Counted from the stretch's first letter, positions 33,880 through 43,537 are shown. The stretch: DNA of 64,000 nt from Bradyrhizobium sp. AS23.2 (GCF_001908185.1 NZ_LGHM01000061.1:1-64000), one strand, 5' to 3'. Numbers and translations: made by a program. Notes: generated by a model from the letters alone, not told the origin.

Positions 33880-35927
33880 GCCGCAACACTCTCGCTTGCG
33901 CGCGCCCGATAGGCCGGTGCATCCGGAAACAGGCCGCGCCTTATGCCGACGAGGCCGATCAAGGCGTCTTCGCGCGCGCGTTCGTTGGGATCCTTGACGG
34001 CCTGGGCCAGCGCCAGATCGACATGCCGCAACAGCTCGGCCGGCATTCCGACGCCCGCATAGCTGCGGCAGGCCGCAGCCAGCTCGTCGAGCATGTCGTC
34101 GATGACGGAAATGGTCATTGCTGCAAGTCCATAGCGGGCCCGGCGCAGATCGATGATGTTCAAGCCGATGCGAAGCTGGACAAGACTGTCGGTGTCGCGG
34201 CGATTGCTCTCGGAAAGAAAGGCGATGCGCTGCACCAGCAGGCCAAGCCGATGCAGCATGAGGCCTGCAAACTCCGCGCGATCGCGCTTGCCGCGGCGCT
34301 CGGCAGCGACCGCGAGCGTCTTCCAGCTCGACAGAACCAGCCGATTGGCGATCCACTCCGCACCCACGCCGCGCGCAATCCGCGTGACGATCTCGGCGAT
34401 CACGACGCCGACGAAGAAGGCGACGGCAGAATTGGCGTAAGACGCAAAGTCCGCATTGTAGGTCGTTTGCAGCGCCAGCAGCGTGGCGGTGTTGGCCGCG
34501 AGCGCCATGCCGGTGCCCGCCGTTGCCGGCCGCGCGATCAGGAGGCCGTAGAGCAGGAAGGTCGGCGCCAGCGCAAAGACCAGAACCTCAAGGTGAGAAA
34601 TGGCAGGCACCAGCGCGAACAGATAGATCGCGACGACGACGATGGAGACGAGCGACCACAAACCAAAACTGCGGATGAAGCGCGCCGGTTCGTCCTGCGC
34701 AGCGAAAAACGAGCACGCGACGGCCGCCATCATCGGCGCCGACGCGCCATCCGGCCAGCCGGTCCCGATCCAGAACGCGCAGCAGATCAGGATGGCCAAT
34801 GCCGCGCCGGCCGCCGACCACAATGCGAGGCCGCGGTCCCTGTGGCGCACGGACGCAGCGCCAGCCTCCGAATGGAACGCCAGATCGAGCGTCGAAACAT
34901 TCCGGCTCTCTGCGATCGCCTCGCTCAGCGCGCGGCAGTCGCGCGAGAGGTCAACGAGCTCGCGCAGTCGCGACAGCAGGCTGGTGGTGATGATCCGCTC
35001 CCAGGTCGCGCTGTCGTCGAGCACCGCCTGCCGCTCCGCGATCATGGCGCGGATCCGCTCGGCCGGCTGCCGCGCGCTGACGTCGCTCGTGATCCATTGC
35101 GCCAGATCCTCCAGCAGCCGGTTCAGCTCGGGATGCCGATGCAGAGCCTCCTCGCCGAGCGCAGCCAGCCGATCTTCCAGCGACGCAATCACCGGAAGCA
35201 GCATCAGCATGCGCAGCCGGATCTCGCCGAGACCGCGAACGGCGTTGGCGTCAGTTAGCCGGTCGTAGGCGAGATGGGTGGAAAGCGTGTCGATCTCGAC
35301 GATGTCGTTGGCGAGCTTGAGGCGCCTGCCGCGGCGCGTTTCGCTGGTTCCTTCACGCAGCAGCACCACCTGGCTGAGGCGACGCGCATCAGACATCCAG
35401 CTGTCAACGCGATTGCCAACGGCCGGCGCGACGCTGCGAGGGAAGACGATGGTGGAGACGAGGCTCGCGCAGATGATACCGAGGCAGATCTCCTCCACCC
35501 GCGAAATGGCGATATCGAAGATGGCGCCGGGCTCGGACACCGCGGGGAAGCCGATCAAGGCGACCGTGTATCCGGCCAGCATGAAGACATAACTGCGCGG
35601 CGTGCCGTCGAGCAGTGAAAGGTAGAGGCAGAGCCCGACCCACAGCGCGATCGCGAGGCAGAGCAATTCCGGCGCATTGATCAGGTTCGGCACCAGCACC
35701 ACCGTCATGGTCGCGCCGACGAGGGTGCCCATCACCCGGAAGAAGGCCTTGGAGCTGGTCGCCCCTGCGAGCGGCTGCGAGGTGATGTAGACCGTCGCCA
35801 TCGCCCAATAGGGTCGCGGCAAATCCATGGCCAGCGCGATAACGAGCGCCAGGATCGACGCGGCGAACGTCTTCAAAGCAAAAATGAGGTCCGCGTGGCG
35901 GACCAGGAACGGCTCTTCCGCGCGCAT
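33876..35927 (-). CDS. FUSC family efflux transporter (AaeB/fusaric acid resistance)
   Basis: The 683-residue inner-membrane protein has two hydrophobic bundles (about residues 10-170 and 360-510) separated by a cytoplasmic domain, with a further soluble C-terminal domain, as in AaeB. It opens HADLIFALKTFAASILALVI and includes DLPRPYWAMATVYITSQPLAG. The family exports aromatic carboxylic acids or fusaric acid. It lies two bases after the MarR gene and overlaps the DUF1656 gene, so it belongs to one operon of regulator, pump, DUF1656 protein and adaptor. Confidence 0.9.
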   Translation of the reverse strand: MRAEEPFLVRHADLIFALKTFAASILALVIALAMDLPRPYWAMATVYITSQPLAGATSSKAFFRVMGTLVGATMTVVLVPNLINAPELLCLAIALWVGLCLYLSLLDGTPRSYVFMLAGYTVALIGFPAVSEPGAIFDIAISRVEEICLGIICASLVSTIVFPRSVAPAVGNRVDSWMSDARRLSQVVLLREGTSETRRGRRLKLANDIVEIDTLSTHLAYDRLTDANAVRGLGEIRLRMLMLLPVIASLEDRLAALGEEALHRHPELNRLLEDLAQWITSDVSARQPAERIRAMIAERQAVLDDSATWERIITTSLLSRLRELVDLSRDCRALSEAIAESRNVSTLDLAFHSEAGAASVRHRDRGLALWSAAGAALAILICCAFWIGTGWPDGASAPMMAAVACSFFAAQDEPARFIRSFGLWSLVSIVVVAIYLFALVPAISHLEVLVFALAPTFLLYGLLIARPATAGTGMALAANTATLLALQTTYNADFASYANSAVAFFVGVVIAEIVTRIARGVGAEWIANRLVLSSWKTLAVAAERRGKRDRAEFAGLMLHRLGLLVQRIAFLSESNRRDTDSLVQLRIGLNIIDLRRARYGLAAMTISVIDDMLDELAAACRSYAGVGMPAELLRHVDLALAQAVKDPNERAREDALIGLVGIRRGLFPDAPAYRARASESVAA

Positions 35928-35929
35928 GA

Positions 35930-36415
35930 CTATTTCGCCTCTGCAAAAGGCCTTGGCAGTGACTTGGCTTCATGCAGGCGACTGGCCCGCTGCTCGATGC
36001 GCTGGAGCGTCTCGAAGGTTACCGCAAGTTCCTCAGTGCCGATATCCCTCAGCAGACTTGCCCGCACCCGGCGCAGCACCCGGTTGGTCTCCTCGACCTT
36101 GGCCGCGCCCGCTTTGGTCAGATGTAGCGTTTTGGCACGGCGGTCGGTGGGGTCTTCGCGGCGTTCAACCAGGCCTTCGGCCTGGAGCAGGTCGATCAAC
36201 CGGACCAGCGACGGCCCCTCGATGCCGAGTTCGTCGGCGAGCACACCCTGCCGCACGTTCTCGCCCTGGCGCGACAGCACCAGGAGCGGAATCGCGGTTG
36301 CGTAGGACAGGCCGTGCTCGGACAGCGCCTGGTCGGACTCGCGCCGCCAGATACGGCCAAGCCGCGTGACCAGCCGGCCGATTTCGCCATGAATATGAGC
36401 CTGCGAAGGAGCCAT
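35930..36415 (-). CDS. MarR family regulator of the FUSC efflux operon
   Basis: The protein has 161 residues from the ATG at 36415; a GTG six codons earlier (36433) is also possible, and neither has a clear ribosome-binding site. The winged helix-turn-helix runs through QGVLADELGIEGPSLVRLID and the wing RREDPTDRRAKTLHLT, with a helical dimerisation region on each side. It is the first gene of the FUSC operon and is divergent from an MFS exporter. A perfect inverted repeat (36441-36453) lies between them. It likely represses one or both exporters until an aromatic ligand binds. Confidence 0.88.
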   Translation of the reverse strand: MAPSQAHIHGEIGRLVTRLGRIWRRESDQALSEHGLSYATAIPLLVLSRQGENVRQGVLADELGIEGPSLVRLIDLLQAEGLVERREDPTDRRAKTLHLTKAGAAKVEETNRVLRRVRASLLRDIGTEELAVTFETLQRIEQRASRLHEAKSLPRPFAEAK

Positions 36416-36440
36416 GCAAATTAGATAGGACACGAACTAT

Positions 36441-36453
36441 TAGTTTGCAACTA
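36441..36453. promoter_or_regulatory. Putative MarR operator
   Basis: TAGTT-TGC-AACTA is a perfect 5-3-5 inverted repeat in an AT-rich gap of otherwise GC-rich sequence, between the divergent MarR and MFS genes. Position and symmetry fit a MarR-family site. Confidence 0.5.
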
Positions 36454-36506
36454 TATAGCCGGCATCTTCAGGCCGATCACGCAAAAGCGAACGAGGACAA
36501 TTCACG

Positions 36507-37733
36507 ATGGGACCGGGTTCCGCGGCAGAAGCACGGGCGGTGGTCGCGAGCGACAGCGCGCTGACGCTGATCCCGACCTTCGTCGTCGTGGCCGTGGACG
36601 CGACCGGCATGGGAATCATCCTGCCGCTCCTGCCGTTCTACTCGCAGCGGCTGGGCGCCACGCCGTTCCTGCTCGGCGCGCTCATCTCGGCCTATGCCGT
36701 CTGCCAGCTTATCGCCGGCCCGGTGGTCGGCATGCTCTCGGACCGCTACGGCCGGCGCAAGGTGTTGGTGGTCAGCCAGATCGGGACGCTTGTCGGATTT
36801 GTCCTGCTTGCGCTTGCCGGCAACCTGACGCTGGTGTTTCTGGCACGCATCATCGACGGCCTGACGTCCGGCAACATCTCGGTCGCGCACGCCTACGCCG
36901 CCGAGCACAGCGCGCCGGCAACGCGCAAGCAGGCGCTCGGCATGACCAGCGGCGCGATCGGAACCGGACTGCTGCTCGGCCCGGCGCTCTCGAGCTTCCT
37001 TGTGCATTATGGCCAGACCGCACCGGTATGGGCCGCCGCCGTGCTCTCGCTGATCAGCATATTGGCGACGATCGCCCTGCTCCCGCCGGACCATCCGGCG
37101 TCCGAGCCGCTTTACCAGCATCGCGTGCCCGAGCCGACGCAGGCCCGCAGCCTGCTCGGCATGCGCTACGCCTGGCGCCTGCTCGGCCTGCTCATCGTGT
37201 TCTTCTTCGTCAACTCGATGTTCCTGTCGCAGATCGGCCTGTTCCTGTCGGCGCGGTTCTCGTGGGACGGCCATCCCTTCGGCGCGCGTGAGCTCGGCTG
37301 GATGTTCGCCTATGCCGGCTTCATCAACATGGTGGTCCAGGGGCTGCTGATCACGCGCGCAAGTCTCATTGCGTCCGACCGAAACATCGTCATGGCGGCG
37401 TTCGCCTGCATGGGCCTCGGGTTCGCCGGCCTTGCGTCTGGCAACAACATCGGCCTGCTCGCGATCGATCTGACGCTGATCATCGCCGGCACCATGTTCG
37501 CGCGCAGCACGCTGACGGCCGAGCTGTCGCGCAGCACCGCGATCAACCGCCAGGGCATGATCATGGGGCTCAACCAGTCGCTGATGTCAGGCGCGAATAT
37601 CAGCGCCCCGCTGGTGAGCGGCGCGCTGATCGGTCATCGGCTGTTCGTCCCGTGGGCGCTGGCGATGGCTGCGATCGCGGCAATCGGCGCTGCGCTGGCC
37701 GGCCAGCTGCTCGACACGCCGCGAATGCGCTAG
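36507..37733 (+). CDS. MFS drug/metabolite exporter (TetA-like)
   Basis: The 408-residue transporter has 12 predicted helices. Motif A is seen as GMLSDRYGRRKVLVVSQIG between TM2 and TM3, and motif C-like GAIGTGLLLGPAL in TM5 points to the proton-antiport DHA1 group. GAGGA lies nine bases before the ATG. It is divergent from the MarR-FUSC operon across a likely operator, suggesting joint control. The exported compound cannot be predicted. Confidence 0.88.
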   Translation: MGPGSAAEARAVVASDSALTLIPTFVVVAVDATGMGIILPLLPFYSQRLGATPFLLGALISAYAVCQLIAGPVVGMLSDRYGRRKVLVVSQIGTLVGFVLLALAGNLTLVFLARIIDGLTSGNISVAHAYAAEHSAPATRKQALGMTSGAIGTGLLLGPALSSFLVHYGQTAPVWAAAVLSLISILATIALLPPDHPASEPLYQHRVPEPTQARSLLGMRYAWRLLGLLIVFFFVNSMFLSQIGLFLSARFSWDGHPFGARELGWMFAYAGFINMVVQGLLITRASLIASDRNIVMAAFACMGLGFAGLASGNNIGLLAIDLTLIIAGTMFARSTLTAELSRSTAINRQGMIMGLNQSLMSGANISAPLVSGALIGHRLFVPWALAMAAIAAIGAALAGQLLDTPRMR

Positions 37734-37743
37734 CGCCCTCGCC

Positions 37744-38652
37744 TCAGTTCAACACGTAGACATCAGGATCGGCGCTCGAGCTCGGCTTCCTGAAGGCGTT
37801 GCGCAAGGCCGCCGACATCGGGACGTTGTAGTTGAGGCCGTTTGGCGGCGTCGGCGATTCCAGCCACTTCCTGTAGAGGATCTCGATCTCCGGGCTCGCG
37901 TAGAGCTCTGCCGTCGCGCGATCGGCCAGCGCCTTGAACGGCGCGTCCTCCCGGCGCAGCATGATCCCGTAAGGCTCCGGCTTCGAGAACGTTTCCTCGC
38001 TGATCATGAAAAGCTGCGGCTCCTTCGAGCGCGCGATCGCGACCGCGAGCTGGACGTCGTCGAGCGCGTAGGCCTGGGCTCGGTCGGTTTCCAGCAACAG
38101 GAAGGCCTCAGCCTGGTCCTTGGCCGGCATCACATTGATGCCGAGGTTGCGTTCGGTGTTGACCTTGGCAAGCTGTGTCAGGTTGACCGACCCCGCCACC
38201 GCCGTGACCGATTTGCCTTTGAGATCGTCGATGGTGTTGATCTTTGCGGCCTTCTTGGCGGCAAATCGCGTCGCGCTGAGGAAGTGCGTGTTGGTGAAGG
38301 CGACCTGCTTCTGGCGGTCGGCACTGTTTGTCGTCGCCGAACAGTGCAAATCGAGTGTGCCGTTGACCATCAGCGGAATCCGGTTCGACGAGGTCACGGC
38401 GACATAGTCGACGGCGATGTCGGGAATGCCGAGCTGCTTCTTCACGGCGTCCACGATCTTGAGGCAGATGTCCATGGCAAAGCCGACCGGCTTCTGGTTG
38501 CCGTCGAGATAGCTGAAGGGAACGGACGCCTCCTGATAACCCAGCGTGATCTTCTTCGTCTCCTTGACCTTCTGGAGCGTACCCGAGAGGTCTTCGGCGG
38601 ACGCTGCGCCCGCAAGACATGTCAGGGCCAGGATAACGGTGGGAAGACGCAT
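37744..38652 (-). CDS. Amino-acid-type ABC solute-binding protein (family 3)
   Basis: The 302-residue periplasmic protein has a signal peptide ending AGAASAEDL and the family-3 pattern: ITLGYQEASVPFSYLDGNQK, then PVGFAMDICLKI, then VNGTLDLHCSATTNSADRQK. It resembles glutamate/aspartate-binding GltI proteins. GAGGAG before the ATG at 38652 sets the start. No permease or ATPase gene is adjacent, so its transporter must be encoded elsewhere. It converges with the MFS gene, ten bases apart. Confidence 0.88.
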   Translation of the reverse strand: MRLPTVILALTCLAGAASAEDLSGTLQKVKETKKITLGYQEASVPFSYLDGNQKPVGFAMDICLKIVDAVKKQLGIPDIAVDYVAVTSSNRIPLMVNGTLDLHCSATTNSADRQKQVAFTNTHFLSATRFAAKKAAKINTIDDLKGKSVTAVAGSVNLTQLAKVNTERNLGINVMPAKDQAEAFLLLETDRAQAYALDDVQLAVAIARSKEPQLFMISEETFSKPEPYGIMLRREDAPFKALADRATAELYASPEIEILYRKWLESPTPPNGLNYNVPMSAALRNAFRKPSSSADPDVYVLN

Positions 38653-38999
38653 CGGCAGCTCCTCAAGGGGGTCATCGGCCGCACCTGTCGGGCGCGACCG
38701 TGGAAGGTGATAGCCCAGCGCCGGGACTGTCACCAGACGATGTTCCGTCTATCAGCTATCGCGCTTTTATATGTACCGCTGCGGGAGGCGATGTCATGCG
38801 GTGCCGTCAGGGTTGAGAGCGACGCGGTCTGAACACCTCAGGGCAAACGACCAGTCAACACAAGTTTTCGCATCGGGCCCGCCATACCCTCGCCTTGCGA
38901 GGCCGCCTGTCTCCTGCGATTTGATTCCAAATCAATTGCCGCGAGCGCTGCCCCGCCAAAAAGTACCGTTTGCCGCAAATGCGACCGGGACAACAAGGG
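38653..38999. other. Divergent intergenic region upstream of the Liv-type operon
   Basis: The region separates the amino-acid-binding protein gene from the ABC operon. GATTTG-ATTC-CAAATC (38918-38933) is a perfect 6-4-6 inverted repeat and a candidate regulator site. No gene is supported. Confidence 0.4.
38918..38933. promoter_or_regulatory. Inverted repeat upstream of the Liv-type operon
   Basis: GATTTG (38918-38923) and CAAATC (38928-38933) are perfectly symmetric around ATTC, about 65 bases before the first ABC gene. The GntR/FCD regulator encoded downstream at 43765 is a possible binder. Confidence 0.4.
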
Positions 39000-39806
39000 A
39001 TGGACGGCCGGGTGGCAAGTTCCGGGGAAACGGGTCGCGGCGCGAGCGAGGTCCTGCGCGTCGAGGGGCTAACCGTGCAGTATGGCGCGCTCGTCGCCCT
39101 GCGCGACGTGAGCTGGTCCGTCCACAGCGACGAGATCCTCGGCATCATCGGCCCGAACGGCGCCGGCAAGAGCAGTTGCTTCGCCGCGGTCACCAATGCC
39201 GTCACCCATCGCGGCCGGACCTTCCTCGACAACAGCGACGTCTCGGCGCTCAGGACTTTCGACCTGGCTGGCCGCGGCCTGCGCCGCACCTTTCAGCAGA
39301 ACTCGTTCTTCGGCGAGCTGACCGTCCTGCAAAACGCGGTTTCGGCCATCTTCCGCGACTTCTCGACCAATCTGGCGACGTCGCTGTTCGCGCCCTGGCG
39401 AGAGGCCACCACTCGCCGCGCGGCCGAGACGGCGGCCGCACAGTTGCTCGATTTCTTCGGGATCGCCCGGCAGTATCACGACCAGCTCCCGGGCGACATT
39501 CCCTACGGCGTACAACGACTCCTGTCGGTCGCGCTGGCCTACGGAACGGGTGCAAAAGTGCTCCTGCTCGATGAACCCGCGGCCGGCCTCAGTGGTGGTG
39601 ACATGAAGAAGCTCGCCGATGTCCTGATCGGCCTGCGCAAGCGCAAGCTCGCTCTGGTCGTCATCGAGCATCACATGGACCTCATCATGTCGATTGCCGA
39701 CCGCATCGTGATGATCGACCAGGGCGCGATGCTGGCAACGGGAACGCCGGCCGACATTCAGCGCGATCCCCGCGTGCGGGAAGCCTATCTGGGGCGCGAC
39801 GAATGA
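39000..39806 (+). CDS. Branched-chain-type ABC transporter ATPase (LivG-like)
   Basis: The 268-residue nucleotide-binding subunit has Walker A GPNGAGKSS, Walker B VLLLDEPAAGLS and the switch His in IEHHMD. The signature helix reads IPYGVQRLLSVA rather than the usual LSYGQQR, a modest deviation. The start is uncertain: ATG at 39000 is used, with other in-frame ATG/TTG codons at 38970-38979. It is the first of five co-directional genes for one importer of the HAAT (Liv/urea/amide) family, and its stop overlaps the next start. Confidence 0.88.
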   Translation: MDGRVASSGETGRGASEVLRVEGLTVQYGALVALRDVSWSVHSDEILGIIGPNGAGKSSCFAAVTNAVTHRGRTFLDNSDVSALRTFDLAGRGLRRTFQQNSFFGELTVLQNAVSAIFRDFSTNLATSLFAPWREATTRRAAETAAAQLLDFFGIARQYHDQLPGDIPYGVQRLLSVALAYGTGAKVLLLDEPAAGLSGGDMKKLADVLIGLRKRKLALVVIEHHMDLIMSIADRIVMIDQGAMLATGTPADIQRDPRVREAYLGRDE

Positions 39807-40546
39807 GCGGGGTGCTCCAAAGCGACAATCTCTCCGTGCGCTATGCCGGCAATGTCGCGGTATCAGGCGTCAATATTGCCGTGCCCGCGGGCCGGATGGT
39901 CGGCCTGGTCGGCGCGAATGGCGCCGGCAAGACCACGCTCGTCAACGCGCTCGCGGGCTGGTCGCGCGGCCGCGCCGTCGTCACCGGCTCCGTTCAGCTC
40001 GAGGGATCCAGCATCGAGAAGCTCGCCGCCCATGAACGGGTGGCACGCGGTCTCACGCTGGTGCCCGAAGGCAAGAACATCTTCGCCGAACTGACCGTCG
40101 ACGAGAACCTGGCGCTGGTGCGGCCGCCTGCGGACACGACCGGGCGGCACACCTTCACCATGCCGGAGGTTTTCGACTTCTTTCCCCGGCTTGCCGAGCG
40201 CCGCTCGCACAAGGGCGCAGCCCTGTCCGGCGGCGAGCGGCAGATGCTCGCGGTCGGGCGTGCCCTGCTCGCCGGTCCGCGCGTGCTGATGCTCGACGAA
40301 CCCTCTGCAGGCCTCGCGCCCCGGCTGATCACCGATCTTCTGTCCCGGATCCGTCTGCTGGTCGACCGCGGCCTGCCGGTGCTGCTCGTCGAGCAGAACG
40401 TGAAGGCGGCGCTGAAAGTCGTCGACCACCTCTATCTGCTCGAACGCGGCCGCATCGTCGGCGAAGGGCCGGCCGACATCATGGCCGCCGACCACCGCAT
40501 CATCGAGGCCTATCTCGGCACCATCGCGGATGGAGCGCCGTCGTGA
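39803..40546 (+). CDS. Branched-chain-type ABC transporter ATPase (LivF-like)
   Basis: The 247-residue second ATPase has Walker A GANGAGKTTL, signature LSGGERQMLAVGRALL and Walker B LMLDEPSAGLAP, followed by VEQNVKAAL. It overlaps the LivG-like gene (ATGA) and the permease gene (GTGA), so expression should be stoichiometric. It powers import together with the partner ATPase. Confidence 0.92.
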   Translation: MSGVLQSDNLSVRYAGNVAVSGVNIAVPAGRMVGLVGANGAGKTTLVNALAGWSRGRAVVTGSVQLEGSSIEKLAAHERVARGLTLVPEGKNIFAELTVDENLALVRPPADTTGRHTFTMPEVFDFFPRLAERRSHKGAALSGGERQMLAVGRALLAGPRVLMLDEPSAGLAPRLITDLLSRIRLLVDRGLPVLLVEQNVKAALKVVDHLYLLERGRIVGEGPADIMAADHRIIEAYLGTIADGAPS

Positions 40547-41397
40547 ACATCGCGCAGCAGATCATCAACGGGATTGTCCTCGGATCGGGCTATGCCTGCA
40601 TCGCCCTCGGATGGACCATCCTGCTCGGCGTCGCCCGCCTGGTGAATTTTGCTCACGGCCAGCTCTACATGCTCGGGGCGTTCGTCACCTGGTACGCCAT
40701 CACCAAGGTGGGCCTGCCCTACCCGCTCGCCATCGTCGTGGCGATCATCGTGCTGGGCGCCATCGGCCTCTTGATGCAAAGCGCCATGATGCGCCTGGTC
40801 ATGACGCAGAACCTGACCAGCCTCATGATCGTGACGCTCGGGCTCGGTTACGTCCTGCAAGGTGGCAGCGCCCTCATCTTCGGCGGCAATCCGCAGACGC
40901 TGCCCGGGACATTGGCGAGGGCCAAGGTGGACATCGGCCCGCTCTGGTTCACCTGGCAGGACGTGCTGGTGCTGGTCGTCACGCTCGCCCTCTACGGCGC
41001 GGTCTGGCTGTTCACGCAGCGCACCCGGTTCGGCTCGGTCATTCGTGCCGTTGCCGAGGACCCGAAGCTCGCAGAGCTCTTCGGCATCAACGCCAAAATC
41101 GTCTATTTGCTCGTCTTCATGTTTGAATGCTCAGCGGTCGCGCTCGGCGCGGCGCTGGTTGCGCCCCGCTCGCCAATCCTGACCAGCATGGGTTTTAACG
41201 AGGTCATCATGACCTTCGTCGTGGTCGTGCTCGGCGGCATCGGCTCGATCGGAGGCGCGCTCCTCGCGGGCCTCGGGCTCGGGCTGTTCACGGCCTTCTT
41301 CGGCGCGTTCGTCGCGCAGGCCTATACCACGGCGGCGGCCTTTGCGCTTCTGCTGGCGCTGCTCGTTATCCGTCCGGCGGGGCTCGCGACCAAATGA
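40543..41397 (+). CDS. Branched-chain-type ABC permease (LivH-like)
   Basis: The 284-residue permease starts at a GTG that overlaps the previous stop. It opens QQIINGIVLGSGYACIALGW and has the NFAHGQLYMLGAF segment of LivH permeases, with about eight helices and the GSVIRAVAEDPKLAELFGI coupling loop. It pairs with the next permease in the membrane. Confidence 0.92.
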   Translation: MNIAQQIINGIVLGSGYACIALGWTILLGVARLVNFAHGQLYMLGAFVTWYAITKVGLPYPLAIVVAIIVLGAIGLLMQSAMMRLVMTQNLTSLMIVTLGLGYVLQGGSALIFGGNPQTLPGTLARAKVDIGPLWFTWQDVLVLVVTLALYGAVWLFTQRTRFGSVIRAVAEDPKLAELFGINAKIVYLLVFMFECSAVALGAALVAPRSPILTSMGFNEVIMTFVVVVLGGIGSIGGALLAGLGLGLFTAFFGAFVAQAYTTAAAFALLLALLVIRPAGLATK

Positions 41398-42374
41398 CTG
41401 CAATTGAGTCCCAGCAATCAAGCTCGATCCCTTTCCTCCGTGCAGCGGCGGTTGCGGCCTTTGTCGTCATCGGCTTCATGCTCCCGCGCCTGCTCGGCGG
41501 CACATCGGTGGCCTATTCGACCCTGACCACGATCGCGATCTTCGCGGTGATGTGCTACGGCGCGGACATTGTGCTATCCTATCTGGGCGAGGTCAGTCTC
41601 GGCCATACCGTGTTCTGGGCGATCGGCGGCTATGCGGCCGCAAACCTCTCGGTCAAATACGGCCTGAACGGCTGGGCGACGGCGGCCGCAACGATTGCGC
41701 TGTGCCTTGCAGCTGCGGCCTTTCTCGGCGCCGTCACCTTGCGAACCCGCGAGTTCGTGTTCTCGCTCGTGACCTATGCTGCCGCCGTCGTTGCCTATGA
41801 GATCGCCTTCAACTGGGACGCCGTCGGCGGCTCCGACGGAATCGTCGGCATTCCTCCGCTGAAGCTTCCATTGCTCCTCACCACGTTCTCCGGGGCGATG
41901 CAGGAGGACCTCTGGCCGATCGCCTTCGCCCTGCTGCTTCTCACCCTCGCCTTCATCGCGCGCTTCCGCCGCTCCCGGCTCGGGACCACCGCGCTGATGG
42001 TGCAGATGAACCCGGCGCTGGCCGCGAGCCTCGGCGTCGATCCGCGCCGGATCAGGCTCGCCGTGTTCGTGATCTCGGCACCGATCACCGGCCTTGCGGG
42101 CTGGCTCTACGCCTATCAGCGCGCCTATGTCGGCCCCGACATGTTCGAATCCTACTTCCTGGTGATGATGCTTACGGCCATCGTGCTGGTCGGGCGCCGC
42201 GTCCTGCTTGGACCGTTGATCGGCACAGCCCTCCTGATCGCCCAGCAGAATTTGCTGTCGCTTGGCGGCGACTGGAACAAGATCGTGCTGGGATCGGTGC
42301 TGGCGCTGGTCCTGATCTTCTGGCCCGCCGGCCTCGTGGGCCTGTACCGCCGTATCACCAAGAAAACGTCCTGA
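41394..42374 (+). CDS. Branched-chain-type ABC permease (LivM-like)
   Basis: The 326-residue permease overlaps the LivH-like gene by ATGA. It has about ten helices, the LSYLGEVSLGHTVFWAIGGY segment of LivM proteins, and the loop PALAASLGVDPRRIRLAVF that contacts the ATPases. It ends at a short gap before the binding-protein gene. Confidence 0.92.
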   Translation: MTAIESQQSSSIPFLRAAAVAAFVVIGFMLPRLLGGTSVAYSTLTTIAIFAVMCYGADIVLSYLGEVSLGHTVFWAIGGYAAANLSVKYGLNGWATAAATIALCLAAAAFLGAVTLRTREFVFSLVTYAAAVVAYEIAFNWDAVGGSDGIVGIPPLKLPLLLTTFSGAMQEDLWPIAFALLLLTLAFIARFRRSRLGTTALMVQMNPALAASLGVDPRRIRLAVFVISAPITGLAGWLYAYQRAYVGPDMFESYFLVMMLTAIVLVGRRVLLGPLIGTALLIAQQNLLSLGGDWNKIVLGSVLALVLIFWPAGLVGLYRRITKKTS

Positions 42375-42397
42375 AGACAAATATTGGGAGGAAGCGC

Positions 42398-43537
42398 ATG
42401 CACAAGACGAAACTGGCTCTCGCGCTGCTGTTGGGGCTCGCAACCGTGCCGGCCATGGCACAGGACATCAAGGTCGGTACCATCTTTCCACTGAGCGGCG
42501 GCGCCGGTCCGGACGGCCAGACCGTTACCAATGCCGTCAAGCTCATCGTCCAGCAGATCAACGACAAGGGCGGCCTGCTTGGCCGCAAGCTCACGGTGAT
42601 CTCCAAGGACGACGAGAGCACGCCCGCGGTCGGCGTCAGCCGTGCCAACGAGATGATCGCCGAGAAGGCCGATCTCGTCATCGAAGGCTGGAATTCCCCG
42701 GTCACGCTCGCCATGCAACCGATTCTGGCGCGCGGCGGCGTTCTGGACATCACCGCGGTCTCGAAATCGGACCTGATCCTCAGCGGCGAGACAAACCCTT
42801 ACGCGATCCGAATCAACAGCTCGAACGGCTTTGATGCCGGCGTGATCGCCAAATATGTCGTCGAGACGATGAAGGCGAAGAAGGTTGCCTTCCTGACCCA
42901 GAACGACGTCTACGGCAACGGCTTCCAGACCGCGGTCGAAGCCGAGTTCAAGAAGCTGAATTTCTCCGGCGAAGTCGTCATGACCGAGAAGTTCGCATTC
43001 AAGGACACCGATTTCCGGGTGCAGCTCACCAATCTCAAGGGCGCCAATGCCGACGCCATTATCGTCACCAACTCCTCGAACTCCTCAGGGCTCCCGGCGA
43101 TGGTCGAGCAGTATCGCCAGGCCGACATCAAATCGACCTTCGTCGGCGCCGTCGGCATCATGCTCAGCACGGTGTTCAAGGTGGCCGGCGATGCCAATAA
43201 CGGCGTGATCTCGGCCGACATCTTTTTCCCCGACCTGCCCCCGTTCACGACCCAGCCGGAAAGCACGTCGTTCGTGGCCGCCTACAAGAAGGCCTATGGC
43301 GCCGATCCCGACAAGAGCGCGGCGCTTGGCGCGGCTGCCGTGCAGGTCTGGGCGCGCGCGGTCGAAGCGACCAAGTCGCTCGATCGCAAGACGGTGGCGG
43401 AAGCGATCCGCGGCAAGGCCGTCAAGGGCACCGTGTTCGGGGATGTCCAGTTCCTGCCGAACGGACAGATGCAGCCGCGCTACGTCGTCTTCAAGGTGGT
43501 CGACGGCAAGAACGCCAAGCTTGAGGCACTGCAGTAG
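42398..43537 (+). CDS. Branched-chain-type ABC solute-binding protein (LivK-like)
   Basis: The 379-residue periplasmic receptor has a signal peptide ending VPAMAQDI and the Peripla_BP_6 opening KVGTIFPLSGGAGPDGQTV. It delivers the ligand to the permeases encoded just upstream. GGGAGGAAGCGC gives a strong start 24 bases after the permease gene. Binding proteins of this fold take up amino acids, amides, urea or aromatic acids. The two downstream cytosine-deaminase-like amidohydrolases suggest a cyclic amide or nitrogen heterocycle, but this is inference. Confidence 0.9.
   Translation: MHKTKLALALLLGLATVPAMAQDIKVGTIFPLSGGAGPDGQTVTNAVKLIVQQINDKGGLLGRKLTVISKDDESTPAVGVSRANEMIAEKADLVIEGWNSPVTLAMQPILARGGVLDITAVSKSDLILSGETNPYAIRINSSNGFDAGVIAKYVVETMKAKKVAFLTQNDVYGNGFQTAVEAEFKKLNFSGEVVMTEKFAFKDTDFRVQLTNLKGANADAIIVTNSSNSSGLPAMVEQYRQADIKSTFVGAVGIMLSTVFKVAGDANNGVISADIFFPDLPPFTTQPESTSFVAAYKKAYGADPDKSAALGAAAVQVWARAVEATKSLDRKTVAEAIRGKAVKGTVFGDVQFLPNGQMQPRYVVFKVVDGKNAKLEALQ

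Noticed and set aside
34023-35258. 411-codon plus-strand frame opposite the FUSC gene
   Set aside because: This is an antisense shadow without recognisable domains, and the FUSC protein is complete on the minus strand.
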